A stretch of DNA of 5,045 nucleotides from Paenibacillus sp. UBA6285 (GTDB lineage: Bacteria > Bacillota > Bacilli > Paenibacillales > Paenibacillaceae). The position numbers were made by a program, and so were the translations under genes. The notes below the pieces were generated by a model. That model saw only the letters and a program-made list of their open reading frames with translations, made no database searches and had not been told where the DNA came from. Below are positions 1-5,045 of this stretch, piece after piece. The stretch spans positions 29,470 through 34,514 of the forward strand of contig DJUJ01000187.1 of the NCBI GenBank assembly GCA_002438345.1, read 5' to 3'. Every line of letters starts with the position of its first letter. Position 1 is the stretch's first letter.

Positions 1-76
1 TTACACCGCTTTGTATTCGATCTTTGCAGTATTGTCCGTTTTCTATTACAAAAAGGTGATTAAAGAGTCGCTCTAA
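1..76 (+). CDS. C-terminal end of a membrane protein (partial)
   Basis: An open frame enters from the left edge; the first whole codon is at position 2 and the TAA stop is at 74-76. The visible 24 residues begin YTALYSIFAVLSVFYY and end in a lysine-rich tail (KKVIKESL). A hydrophobic, aromatic stretch followed by a short positively charged end is typical of the last transmembrane helix and cytoplasmic tail of a transporter or permease. The hairpin at 85-120 follows 8 bases after the stop, which supports this being a real gene end. The family cannot be decided from so little sequence; MFS, DMT and ABC permease families all remain possible. Confidence 0.5.
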   Translation, partial: YTALYSIFAVLSVFYYKKVIKESL

Positions 77-84
77 AACTAAGA

Positions 85-120
85 GGGTGTTCCAAAAGCC
101 ATCATGGCTTAGGAGCACCT
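85..120. terminator. Hairpin between convergent genes, probable terminator
   Basis: Outer arms GGGTGTTCC (85-93) and GGAGCACCT (112-120) pair over 9 positions, two of them G-T. Inside them AAGCC (96-100) and GGCTT (106-110) pair around an ATCAT loop. On the minus strand the stem is followed by CTCTTAGTTTT, a weak T-rich tail; on the plus strand the tail is poorer. It sits between two converging genes and probably ends transcription of the acetyltransferase and perhaps of both. The minus-strand gene's TAA stop (109-111) lies inside the stem-loop. Confidence 0.5.
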
Positions 121-657
121 ATCTTCATATTCAATCCTAGTTAACCCGTAAAAGACTAGATCCTCGAATTTATCCCATTTTAAAATATGCCGTTTAAATT
201 CCCCTTCAAATCTCATTCCAGCTTTTTTCATAACATTGGAGGAAGCAGGATTTCTAGACATTGCTGCTGCCCATATTTTATTTAATACGAGGTCTTCAAA
301 TCCAAAGTCGATTAATCGCTTAGCCGCTTCAGTCGCATAGCCATTTCCCCAAAAGGGACTACCTACCCAATAAGCAAGTTCACCTCTTCTATGCGATTTG
401 TCTATATTTAGACTCATACAACCTATTAAGGTATTACTCTCTTTACTAATTAAGGCAAAAGGAAATCCTTCCCCTTCGTCTGCTCTCTTCCTACAGGTAC
501 CAATCCAAGATTCAGCCGCTCCATCAGGGTATGGATGAGGAATAGACAGCGTTGTTCTAGCTACTTCTATATCCCCAGCAAGCTCTTGAACTTTACTTGC
601 GTCTGTAGATTGAAACGGTCTTAGAATTAACCTTTGTGTTTCAAATGTAGGTTGCAT
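109..657 (-). CDS. GNAT family N-acetyltransferase, RimJ/RimL-like
   Basis: This 182-residue protein is a single-domain GNAT acetyltransferase that would transfer an acetyl group from acetyl-CoA to an amine. The order of motifs is typical of the RimJ/RimL-type branch (Acetyltransf_3): an opening ETQRLILRPF (residues 6-15), a central strand ELAYWVGSPFWGNGYATEA (93-111) containing the acetyl-CoA pyrophosphate-binding loop, and the late NPASSNVMKKAGMRFEG (136-152). Length is normal for the family. The ATG start is supported by GAGAGG six bases upstream (664-669) and by a promoter at 689-716. Members acetylate ribosomal protein N-termini, antibiotics, amino acids or small metabolites, and the substrate cannot be told from sequence alone. 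The gene is read alone; its last codons overlap the terminator hairpin. Confidence 0.9.
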   Translation of the reverse strand: MQPTFETQRLILRPFQSTDASKVQELAGDIEVARTTLSIPHPYPDGAAESWIGTCRKRADEGEGFPFALISKESNTLIGCMSLNIDKSHRRGELAYWVGSPFWGNGYATEAAKRLIDFGFEDLVLNKIWAAAMSRNPASSNVMKKAGMRFEGEFKRHILKWDKFEDLVFYGLTRIEYEDRCS

Positions 658-688
658 AGAGTACCTCTCACTATTGGATTTTCAATAG

Positions 689-716
689 ATTATATTACAA
701 TTGTTGGATATTGCAA
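689..716 (-). promoter_or_regulatory. Sigma-A-type promoter of the acetyltransferase gene
   Basis: Read on the minus strand, TTGCAA (711-716) is followed after 16 bases by a perfect TATAAT (689-694). This lies 32 bases before the acetyltransferase start codon, with the ribosome binding site in between. The -35 box is the centre of a perfect 12-base palindrome, ATATTGCAATAT (708-719), which could be an operator or simply AT-rich chance. The promoter begins 9 bases downstream of the methyltransferase stop codon, so the acetyltransferase can be expressed independently. Confidence 0.6.
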
Positions 717-724
717 TATATAAA

Positions 725-1396
725 TCAGCTATTCACAATCCCTAATACGAATCCATCATACCCTTTACTTCCCACCGTCTGAATGGCCGTAGCCGAAATC
801 CTAGGCTCTTCAGCCAACAGATCATAAAATTCCCGTACGCCTACTACACGAGGATCTTTGCTATTCTTGTTAATGATCTCACCTTCTCGGATCACATTAT
901 CGCCAATAATCACCGTTCCGGGATGGGAAAATTGAAGCGCCCATTGTAAATAGTTAGGGTTGTTCGGTTTGTCCGCATCAATGAATATAAAGTCAAAGGG
1001 TTCCACACCCTCTTGTTCCATCTGAGACAATTGCCCCAAAGCATCGCCTATACGAAGTTCTACCAGATCACCTACCTGAGCAAGCGAGAAATTGGCCCCT
1101 GCCACCTGAGCATGAGATGGATCTAGCTCCAAAGTAACGATATGTCCGTCAGACGGGAGCGCTCTTGCCATCCAAATCGTGCTATACCCACCCAAAGTGC
1201 CAATCTCCAGAATCCGGCGTGCACCTTTCATTTGAACCAATAGGTTAAGGAACTTACCCTGACTAGGTGAAACCTCAAAGGGCGGCAGCCCTGCCTGTTG
1301 ATTGGCGAACAACACTTCCTCCAGCACAGAGTCCTGTGGAATTAGTCGCTCTGTAATGTACTGATCAACTTTATCCCATGTAATCGTTTGATTCAT
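725..1396 (-). CDS. SAM-dependent O-methyltransferase (COMT/YrrM family)
   Basis: The 223-residue product is a class I Rossmann-fold methyltransferase of the Methyltransf_3 family, which usually methylates catechol-like hydroxyls using SAM and a divalent metal. Visible are the SAM-binding motif LEIGTLGGYS (63-72), the acidic residue that should hold the SAM ribose (E90), and the IDADK motif (139-143), whose D140 and K143 match the metal-binding Asp and catalytic Lys of COMT. D166-N167 in GDN complete the metal site. All key residues are present, so the enzyme should be active. It could methylate a phenolic metabolite or, like some YrrM relatives, modified tRNA. A GTG three codons upstream (1403-1405) keeps the frame open, but AAGGAG is only two bases from it and 11 bases from this ATG, so the ATG is preferred. 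The divergent LysR gene is a candidate regulator. Confidence 0.9.
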   Translation of the reverse strand: MNQTITWDKVDQYITERLIPQDSVLEEVLFANQQAGLPPFEVSPSQGKFLNLLVQMKGARRILEIGTLGGYSTIWMARALPSDGHIVTLELDPSHAQVAGANFSLAQVGDLVELRIGDALGQLSQMEQEGVEPFDFIFIDADKPNNPNYLQWALQFSHPGTVIIGDNVIREGEIINKNSKDPRVVGVREFYDLLAEEPRISATAIQTVGSKGYDGFVLGIVNS

Positions 1397-1405
1397 ATTT
1401 ATCAC

Positions 1406-1414
1406 TTCTCCTTT
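1406..1414 (-). promoter_or_regulatory. Ribosome binding site deciding the methyltransferase start
   Basis: On the minus strand AAAGGAGAA precedes both GTG (1403-1405) and ATG (1394-1396). Only the ATG has workable spacing, 11 bases from GGAG, while the GTG has two. The protein therefore most likely starts MNQTITW. Confidence 0.65.
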
Positions 1415-1438
1415 GAAATAAAATTTTCATTTCCACAT

Positions 1439-1599
1439 TTAGGGATCATTCGTAACTACGAGGAGTGTTTGGACTTCCGGCCGCTGTTGTCCCCAGATTT
1501 CTTCAATTAAACCACTATCCGTGGTTGAAATCCGGGGACAAAGGCGGTCGCTAACGCTCCTACAGTTCCAAACCTCCTCTTCGTTACTCCCTTCCCTAA
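1439..1599. repeat. 160-bp imperfect inverted-repeat element
   Basis: The whole segment folds on itself around position 1518. The ends are TTAGGGA (1439-1445) and TCCCTAA (1593-1599). Inside lie paired blocks 1452-1473 with 1567-1587 (GTAAC...GAGGAG...GTTTGGA and its complement) and 1481-1500 with 1528-1547 (CCGC...TTGTCCCC...GATTT, three mismatches in 20). The tip is AACCAC (1510-1515) and GTGGTT (1521-1526) around TATCC. No target duplication is obvious at the borders. It resembles a small non-autonomous mobile element or dispersed intergenic repeat, and as RNA it would make a long hairpin just upstream of the methyltransferase. I recall similar elements in Paenibacillus, but the copy number is unverified. 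Confidence 0.7.
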
Positions 1600-1605
1600 C
1601 TAAAA

Positions 1606-1653
1606 ATTCAACTTCAAATTCAAACTCAAACTCAAATTGAAACTCAAATTCAT
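1606..1653. repeat. Degenerate hexanucleotide tandem repeat (AYTCAA)8
   Basis: Eight consecutive hexamers fit AYTCAA: ATTCAA, CTTCAA, ATTCAA, ACTCAA, ACTCAA, ATTGAA, ACTCAA and ATTCAT. Because the period is a multiple of three, the complementary strand reads as alternating Phe-Glu codons in one frame. The tract lies directly beside the inverted-repeat element in the space between the divergent methyltransferase and LysR genes. It is probably a slippage-prone microsatellite; no function is evident. Confidence 0.75.
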
Positions 1654-1666
1654 CTTTATACCTGTA

Positions 1667-1696
1667 TTGTAAATCAGTTATAATCATAAATATAAT
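1667..1696 (+). promoter_or_regulatory. Candidate promoter of the LysR-type gene
   Basis: TTGTAA (1667-1672) is followed after 18 bases by a perfect TATAAT (1691-1696), about 65 bases before the LysR start codon. A second TATAAT lies at 1679-1684. The surrounding 90 bases are so AT-rich that chance -10 boxes are expected, so the assignment is tentative. Confidence 0.35.
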
Positions 1697-1714
1697 ATAT
1701 CTTTAAATCTTAAC

Positions 1715-1729
1715 TATATATTTTATATA
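1715..1729. promoter_or_regulatory. Possible LysR operator: TATATA-TTT-TATATA
   Basis: Two TATATA blocks, at 1715-1720 and 1724-1729, flank a TTT spacer and make a symmetrical AT-rich site 32 bases upstream of the LysR start. LysR-type regulators often bind such partial dyads in the space between their own gene and a divergent target. Low sequence complexity makes this weak evidence. Confidence 0.2.
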
Positions 1730-1761
1730 TGAATTAAACGATAGCAGATAGGAGCTTAACC

Positions 1762-2673
1762 ATGAATCTTCACGCCTTGCGCTTATTCCATGTAATCGCA
1801 TCAACGGGCAGTGTGACACGCGCCTCAGAAACTTTAAATATCAGTCAGCCTGCGATTACGGCTCAGATCAAGAAATTCGAAAAGGCTCTATCCTTCGCCT
1901 TATTTAAGCCTCAAGGTAGAGGGATCGCTTTAACAGATGCGGGTGAAGAGCTTGCTCTACTCGCCAAAAGACTCTTCGCCGTCGAACAGCAGATCGAACA
2001 ATTCGCCCAGGATTACGTTAACGGCACGAATGGAAGTATTCGTCTAGCCGCGACGTATTTACCCGCTCACTTCCTTATCCCTACCTGGATCGCAAAGTTC
2101 AAACAACAATATGAACAAGTAGAAATGGTGATTACCACCACCAATTCAAGCGATGCTCTGAAGCAGCTGTTAAATGTAGACGTGGATATGGCGATTTACG
2201 GAGGGATTGCCGAGGCATATCCAGATACGATCCAGACAGAGGAGTTATTTCAGGACGAGTTATGGTTTGTGGTCGCACCCCATCATCGCTATGCGAATCA
2301 GCAAATTTCTCTATCCGAAATGATGAAGGAATCTTTTGTCATGCGTGAGGAAGGGAGTTCGACGAGGGAGAGATTATTATCCTTATGCCGTACATACAAC
2401 ATGCCAGCTCCCACAATCTCTTTGCAATTTAATGGACTACATGAAGCGATCCAAGCGGTCATCGCCGGATATGGCGCCAACTTCGTCTCTTCACTCGTTG
2501 TTCGCGAATATGTAGAACGTGGAGAGTTATGCCGCGTTTATGTTGAAGGCATACATCTGAAGAATAGCATTGCGATCTGTACGCGGAAAAATGAACCGTT
2601 ATCCGCCTCGGCGGACAACCTTATTCAGATGATCCGTCAAAATTCTTATACCTTTGAGGGCATTAAAGCATAG
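1762..2673 (+). CDS. LysR-type transcriptional regulator
   Basis: The 303-residue protein has the standard LysR length and layout. An N-terminal winged helix-turn-helix (about residues 3-60) holds the recognition segment SVTRASETLNISQPAITAQI (17-36) and the closing GRGIALTDAGE. A linker helix follows (about 60-88), then a periplasmic-binding-protein-like effector domain (about 90-295) beginning GSIRLAATYLPAHFLIP. It should bind DNA as a tetramer and respond to a small molecule that cannot be named from sequence. By overall look it falls near the CysL/CbbR-like group, a weak impression. AGGAG (1750-1754) lies seven bases before the ATG, a good site. The gene is divergent from the O-methyltransferase, suggesting control of that gene and of itself. 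Repeat DNA lies on both sides, and no clear terminator follows immediately. Confidence 0.93.
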   Translation: MNLHALRLFHVIASTGSVTRASETLNISQPAITAQIKKFEKALSFALFKPQGRGIALTDAGEELALLAKRLFAVEQQIEQFAQDYVNGTNGSIRLAATYLPAHFLIPTWIAKFKQQYEQVEMVITTTNSSDALKQLLNVDVDMAIYGGIAEAYPDTIQTEELFQDELWFVVAPHHRYANQQISLSEMMKESFVMREEGSSTRERLLSLCRTYNMPAPTISLQFNGLHEAIQAVIAGYGANFVSSLVVREYVERGELCRVYVEGIHLKNSIAICTRKNEPLSASADNLIQMIRQNSYTFEGIKA

Positions 2674-2796
2674 CTTTATACTTTCTTATATTTACAGCTA
2701 ACGGAGCACACATTGTTGTACTTCCCGCGGGATTTTCGGTGGTTTGGCGAGTAAGAACTTCAGTGTAGGTGGAGGATTTTGCTTTGGTGGAATACG
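2674..2796. other. Non-coding stretch after the LysR gene
   Basis: No gene is supported here. The stretch holds a perfect 10-base palindrome TCCCGCGGGA (2723-2732), too tight to make a useful hairpin loop, and a plus strand rich in G and poor in C from about 2735 to 2795. It leads straight into the palindrome cluster at 2797 and may belong to the same dispersed repeat. No intrinsic terminator for the LysR gene is clear before 2797. Confidence 0.4.
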
Positions 2797-2999
2797 TTAT
2801 AGGGAAAACCTCCCTATAAATTAGGTCACAGCTGTTATATGACCAGGTTATACGGAATTTCTCCCTATATATTGACCAATTTCAATTAAATTCACCGATT
2901 TCAGCTGAAATATAGGGAACAATTCCCTATATTCTATCGAAATGACCTCATAATATAGAATTATAGGGAATAATTCCCTATAATTCTAGCGATTTGACC
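2797..2999. repeat. Cluster of four TATAGGGA/TCCCTATA palindromes
   Basis: Four inverted repeats share the core TATAGGGA-N-TCCCTATA. Unit 1 is 2797-2819 (9-base arms, 5-base loop). Unit 2 is 2849-2869 (8-base arms, one mismatch, 5-base loop). Unit 3 is 2909-2933 (11-base arms, loop CAA). Unit 4 is 2956-2988 (perfect 15-base arms, loop TAA). Their centres are 51, 62 and 51 bases apart. Each is followed downstream by TGACC (2840, 2873, 2943, 2995), and units 3 and 4 also share a direct repeat TTCTAKCGAWWTGACC, so the array looks like diverged tandem copies. A separate perfect 14-base palindrome, ATTTCAGCTGAAAT, is at 2898-2911. It may act as a terminator or mRNA stabiliser for the LysR gene, or be a REP-like element. 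Confidence 0.75.
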
Positions 3000-3032
3000 C
3001 TGAAGTAGAGAAATAGAAAGCATTAAAAAAGT

Positions 3033-3146
3033 TTATATGTGAGAGTAGTGATCTTTTAGAATCTGGCGGATGATTCCTCGCTTCTCCCACGTCTCCTGGT
3101 TCTTCACGTTCATCCCACCTACTTTTTTCATCGGAGTTATCCACAT
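3033..3146 (-). other. Short protein-like reading frame, possible gene remnant
   Basis: A 37-codon minus-strand frame runs from ATG (3144-3146) to TAA (3033-3035). It contains the protein-like stretch KNQETWEKRGIIRQILKDHY near its end. No ribosome binding site lies at normal distance from the ATG, and the frame remains open upstream without a better start. The sequence ends abruptly next to the palindrome cluster, which suggests the first part of a longer, lost gene. The RQILKDHY end loosely recalls the N-terminus of IS91-like transposases, an impression only. An overlapping 57-codon frame (2986-3159) looks like random charged sequence. Neither is called as a gene. Confidence 0.2.
3137..3145 (+). 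other. Exact DnaA-box sequence TTATCCACA
   Basis: The nine bases match the consensus DnaA box. It stands alone, without further boxes or an AT-rich unwinding region organised around it, and on the minus strand it falls within the first codons of the 37-codon frame. It is probably chance, or at most an isolated DnaA titration site. Confidence 0.2.
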
Positions 3147-3174
3147 TTTTTGACTGCATAATTTCCTATACAAC

Positions 3175-3202
3175 AAAAAAAGCCATCCTTTGCGGGATGG
3201 CC
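3175..3202 (-). terminator. Intrinsic terminator of the ABC exporter/NUDIX unit
   Basis: On the minus strand GCCATCC (3195-3201) pairs with GGATGGC (3182-3188) around the loop CGCAAA, followed at once by seven T residues (3175-3181). It starts 14 bases after the NUDIX stop codon. This is a textbook factor-independent terminator. Confidence 0.92.
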
Positions 3203-3215
3203 TATCAATCCTATT

Positions 3216-3698
3216 TTACACCGTTCGATCTAAATTAACTTCAAACGTATCACCAGTTACATAATCCATATACCTCGTATTCCCATCGTAATCCAAATAA
3301 GCTTGATAGCGGGTACGAATAGCCGGTTGTGTAATCCAATCAAGCACTTTCTCTTTTACCACCCACATCACTTCAGATGTTTCCTCCGAGGTACATAATT
3401 CTCCACCCACGGGGTTGCATATAAAATCAAACATGACCTTGGTCGGGACATCCGTCACACCATCATACCATTTATGAATACCTGTATTCGAATACACACC
3501 AATCAATCGAGAAACCGTAACATCTATTCCACTTTCCTCTTTAATCTCTCGAATTAATGCATCGATTAGGTTCTCTCCGACCTCTACTTGTCCACCAGGG
3601 AATACCCAGCCTCCATGATGAGTCTTTACTAAAAGGATATCTCCTTGTTCATTTTCCGCGAATCCACCTACCGCTACAATATGTGTTGGCCAAGCCAT
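3216..3698 (-). CDS. NUDIX hydrolase
   Basis: The 160-residue protein has a perfect Nudix box, G-x5-E-x7-R-E-x2-E-E-x-G-I, in the segment GQVEVGENLIDALIREIKEE and the following SGI (residues 36-58). The glutamates after the arginine bind the catalytic metal. Members hydrolyse a nucleoside diphosphate linked to another group, such as oxidised dNTPs, ADP-ribose, NADH or capped RNA. The substrate is not evident, and the tail after residue 110 is not diagnostic. The ATG (3696-3698) is preferred over an upstream GTG (3705-3707), because GAGG (3707-3710) is eight bases from the ATG but touches the GTG. It lies 37 bases after the exporter's stop on the same strand and is probably cotranscribed, ending at the terminator at 3175-3202. 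Its ribosome binding site sits in a hairpin arm. Confidence 0.92.
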   Translation of the reverse strand: MAWPTHIVAVGGFAENEQGDILLVKTHHGGWVFPGGQVEVGENLIDALIREIKEESGIDVTVSRLIGVYSNTGIHKWYDGVTDVPTKVMFDFICNPVGGELCTSEETSEVMWVVKEKVLDWITQPAIRTRYQAYLDYDGNTRYMDYVTGDTFEVNLDRTV

Positions 3699-3705
3699 AG
3701 ATCGC

Positions 3706-3728
3706 ACCTCTTTTTTTTAAGAAGAGGT
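3706..3728 (-). promoter_or_regulatory. Hairpin masking the NUDIX ribosome binding site
   Basis: On the minus strand ACCTCTT (3722-3728) and AAGAGGT (3706-3712) are exact complements around a 9-base A-rich loop. The second arm contains the GAGG that serves the NUDIX start codon. In the mRNA the stem would hide the ribosome binding site between the exporter and NUDIX genes, possibly linking NUDIX translation to ribosomes finishing the exporter. There is no T-run after it, so it is not a terminator. Confidence 0.45.
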
Positions 3729-3735
3729 TAACAAT

Positions 3736-5045
3736 TTAATCAGCATTTGTAAACGATATTTTTCTACTCCATAACGCTTTAAAAGCTTCACAATGCTCTA
3801 TTAATTCTCCAAACTTCCCTTCCCCAACAATTGACCCTTGATCCACTACCAGTATCTTATCAACGTCTTTTATAAAGTTAAGCCTGTGGGCAACAATGAT
3901 GATGGTTTTGTCCTTAAATTCATTCAAAATCGTCTCCATAAGACTTTGCTCCGTAATATTATCAAGTGCTGACACAGGCTCATCCAGAATAAGAATATTT
4001 CTTTTTTGTGCAATGATTCTGGCAAAAGCTAATCGCTGTCTTTCCCCGCCTGATAATTTAACACCTTTTTCACCTACCAAAGTATCCAACCGATCCGGTA
4101 AATGACGCACTTTTTCAACCAGATGAACTTTTTCCAAAATCTCATACAATTCTTCATCCGATAGGGTACCCTCATCAAATACAATATTGTCCCTTATAGT
4201 GGCATCGAAAATCGGCGTGTCTTGTGATAAGTAAGAGATGTGATCATAGTAGCTATCCAGATGGATCTCATCGATATCCTTACCGTCCAATAAGAGTTCA
4301 CCTTTGTCCTTTTTTAATAAGCCTACGATCAGTTTAATCAGGGTAGATTTCCCGCCCCCACTTAATCCGACAATAGCAACGGACATTCCTCGCGCAATCG
4401 AAAAGGACATATTATTCAAGATCTTCACTTGTCCATAGTCAAAAGATACATCTCTAAATTCAATATTACCGTGGATCTCAGTGATAGCTTCTCCTCGTTC
4501 TAGGTTCTTATCTTCTGGTGCCTCAATAAATTCCTCAAATCTCTTGTAGGTCACTTTATTCAGTCTGTAATCTACAAATAGAACATTGAAGATAGCTATC
4601 GGCGAGTAAGCCTTATCAATAAACATAAACAAAGCGACCACAACACCAAGTGACGTCTCACCTGCGACAATGCTTTTCACACCGTAAATCAGGACAACGA
4701 CTTTAATGATCGTGACAAATAACTCGAATATCGCGAAAAAAGCTTCATGGATCATTTTCAGCTGAGCATTTTTATGAATGATAGTGCGTGCGGTCTGACT
4801 TAATTTATCGATCTCTTTCTCATATCTTTTGTTCGTACGGAAGACAACCAATTCCATAAACCCTCGGATAGAGAATCTGGACATCTTTTCTTGTTCCTGA
4901 AGAATGGTAGCCTTCATCGCATACAGAAATTTCAACAGCAGATTCGTTATCAGAAAGACGACGACGTAGCCAGCTGCAATCACTACCATGATCCTTAAAT
5001 CATAGAAGCTGATAAAGATCAGACTGAACAGAAGAGTGGGCAATC
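3736..5045 (-). CDS. ABC exporter, fused membrane and ATPase domains (partial)
   Basis: The 5' end lies beyond the right edge, and the visible 435 whole codons are the C-terminal part of an ABC half-transporter, a family usually near 570-600 residues. In fragment numbering, membrane segments run about 1-13 (cut), 16-40, 100-122 and 127-150, separated by a charged loop at 43-99 that should carry a coupling helix. The ATPase domain follows, with Walker A GLSGGGKST (226-234), Q-loop Q274, signature LSGGE (330-334), Walker B ILILDEP (350-356), D-loop SALD (358-361) and switch His386. All catalytic motifs are intact. It would dimerise in the cell membrane and export lipids, drugs or peptides; the cargo cannot be told. 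No peptidase domain is visible, but the N-terminus is missing. The TTG at 5041-5043 is not taken as the start. The NUDIX gene follows 37 bases downstream. Confidence 0.92.
   Translation of the reverse strand, partial: LPTLLFSLIFISFYDLRIMVVIAAGYVVVFLITNLLLKFLYAMKATILQEQEKMSRFSIRGFMELVVFRTNKRYEKEIDKLSQTARTIIHKNAQLKMIHEAFFAIFELFVTIIKVVVLIYGVKSIVAGETSLGVVVALFMFIDKAYSPIAIFNVLFVDYRLNKVTYKRFEEFIEAPEDKNLERGEAITEIHGNIEFRDVSFDYGQVKILNNMSFSIARGMSVAIVGLSGGGKSTLIKLIVGLLKKDKGELLLDGKDIDEIHLDSYYDHISYLSQDTPIFDATIRDNIVFDEGTLSDEELYEILEKVHLVEKVRHLPDRLDTLVGEKGVKLSGGERQRLAFARIIAQKRNILILDEPVSALDNITEQSLMETILNEFKDKTIIIVAHRLNFIKDVDKILVVDQGSIVGEGKFGELIEHCEAFKALWSRKISFTNAD

Noticed and set aside
1439..1687. An 82-codon minus-strand frame beginning MIITDLQYRYKDEFEF
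   Set aside because: There is no ribosome binding site before its ATG. Its middle is the hexamer repeat and its second half is the antisense of the inverted-repeat element, so it is best explained by repeats staying open by chance.
2298..2480. A 60-codon minus-strand frame inside the LysR gene
   Set aside because: It lies wholly within a well-supported gene on the other strand and shows no domain or start signal.
2797..2999. Regularly spaced repeats considered as a CRISPR array
   Set aside because: The repeats are diverged palindromes of differing length (21-33 bases), the intervening sequences resemble each other, and no cas genes are in the window.
2986..3159. A 57-codon minus-strand frame beginning MQSKNVDN with a weak AGGA upstream
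   Set aside because: The residues are a charged, low-order mixture, the end runs into the palindrome cluster, and it competes with a more protein-like frame over the same bases.
3120..3160. DnaA box considered as part of a replication origin
   Set aside because: Only one exact box is present, with no cluster, no unwinding element and no dnaA or rep gene nearby.
3896..4105. A 69-codon plus-strand frame inside the ABC exporter gene
   Set aside because: It is antisense to the conserved ATPase motifs, and its composition follows from that coding sequence.
3736..5045. ABC exporter plus NUDIX considered as a peptide or natural-product cassette
   Set aside because: No precursor peptide, modification enzyme or visible peptidase domain accompanies the exporter in this window. 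The missing N-terminus and upstream genes would be needed.

Overview
The window looks like a chromosomal segment of a low-to-moderate-GC Gram-positive bacterium of the Bacillales, most likely Paenibacillus or a close relative. The supports are strong Shine-Dalgarno sequences, intrinsic terminators with T-runs, the protein families present, and intergenic palindromic repeats of a kind I associate from memory with Paenibacillus genomes. The genus is an inference; no marker gene is present.

Layout. The left edge carries the last 24 codons of a rightward membrane protein (1-76). A hairpin (85-120) separates it from a leftward GNAT acetyltransferase (109-657), which has its own recognisable sigma-A-type promoter (689-716). 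Next comes a leftward metal- and SAM-dependent O-methyltransferase of the COMT/YrrM type (725-1396). Divergent from it is a LysR-type regulator (1762-2673). Between these two lie a 160-bp imperfect inverted-repeat element (1439-1599) and a hexanucleotide repeat tract (1606-1653). To the right of the LysR gene is a gap of about 540 bp without a convincing gene. It holds a cluster of four TATAGGGA-type palindromes (2797-2988), a short protein-like reading frame that may be a gene remnant (3033-3146), and the terminator of the next operon (3175-3202). The right part is a leftward two-gene unit: an ABC exporter with fused membrane and ATPase domains, cut by the window edge (3736-5045), followed 37 bp later by a NUDIX hydrolase (3216-3698).

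How the genes may work together. The LysR regulator and the divergent methyltransferase are arranged like a classic regulator-target pair, although repeat DNA now separates them. The exporter and NUDIX hydrolase probably share a transcript, and the NUDIX ribosome binding site lies in one arm of a potential hairpin. The proteins are members of common families. The less ordinary content is the non-coding repeat DNA on both sides of the LysR gene. I see no convincing evidence of a new defence, toxin or biosynthetic system.
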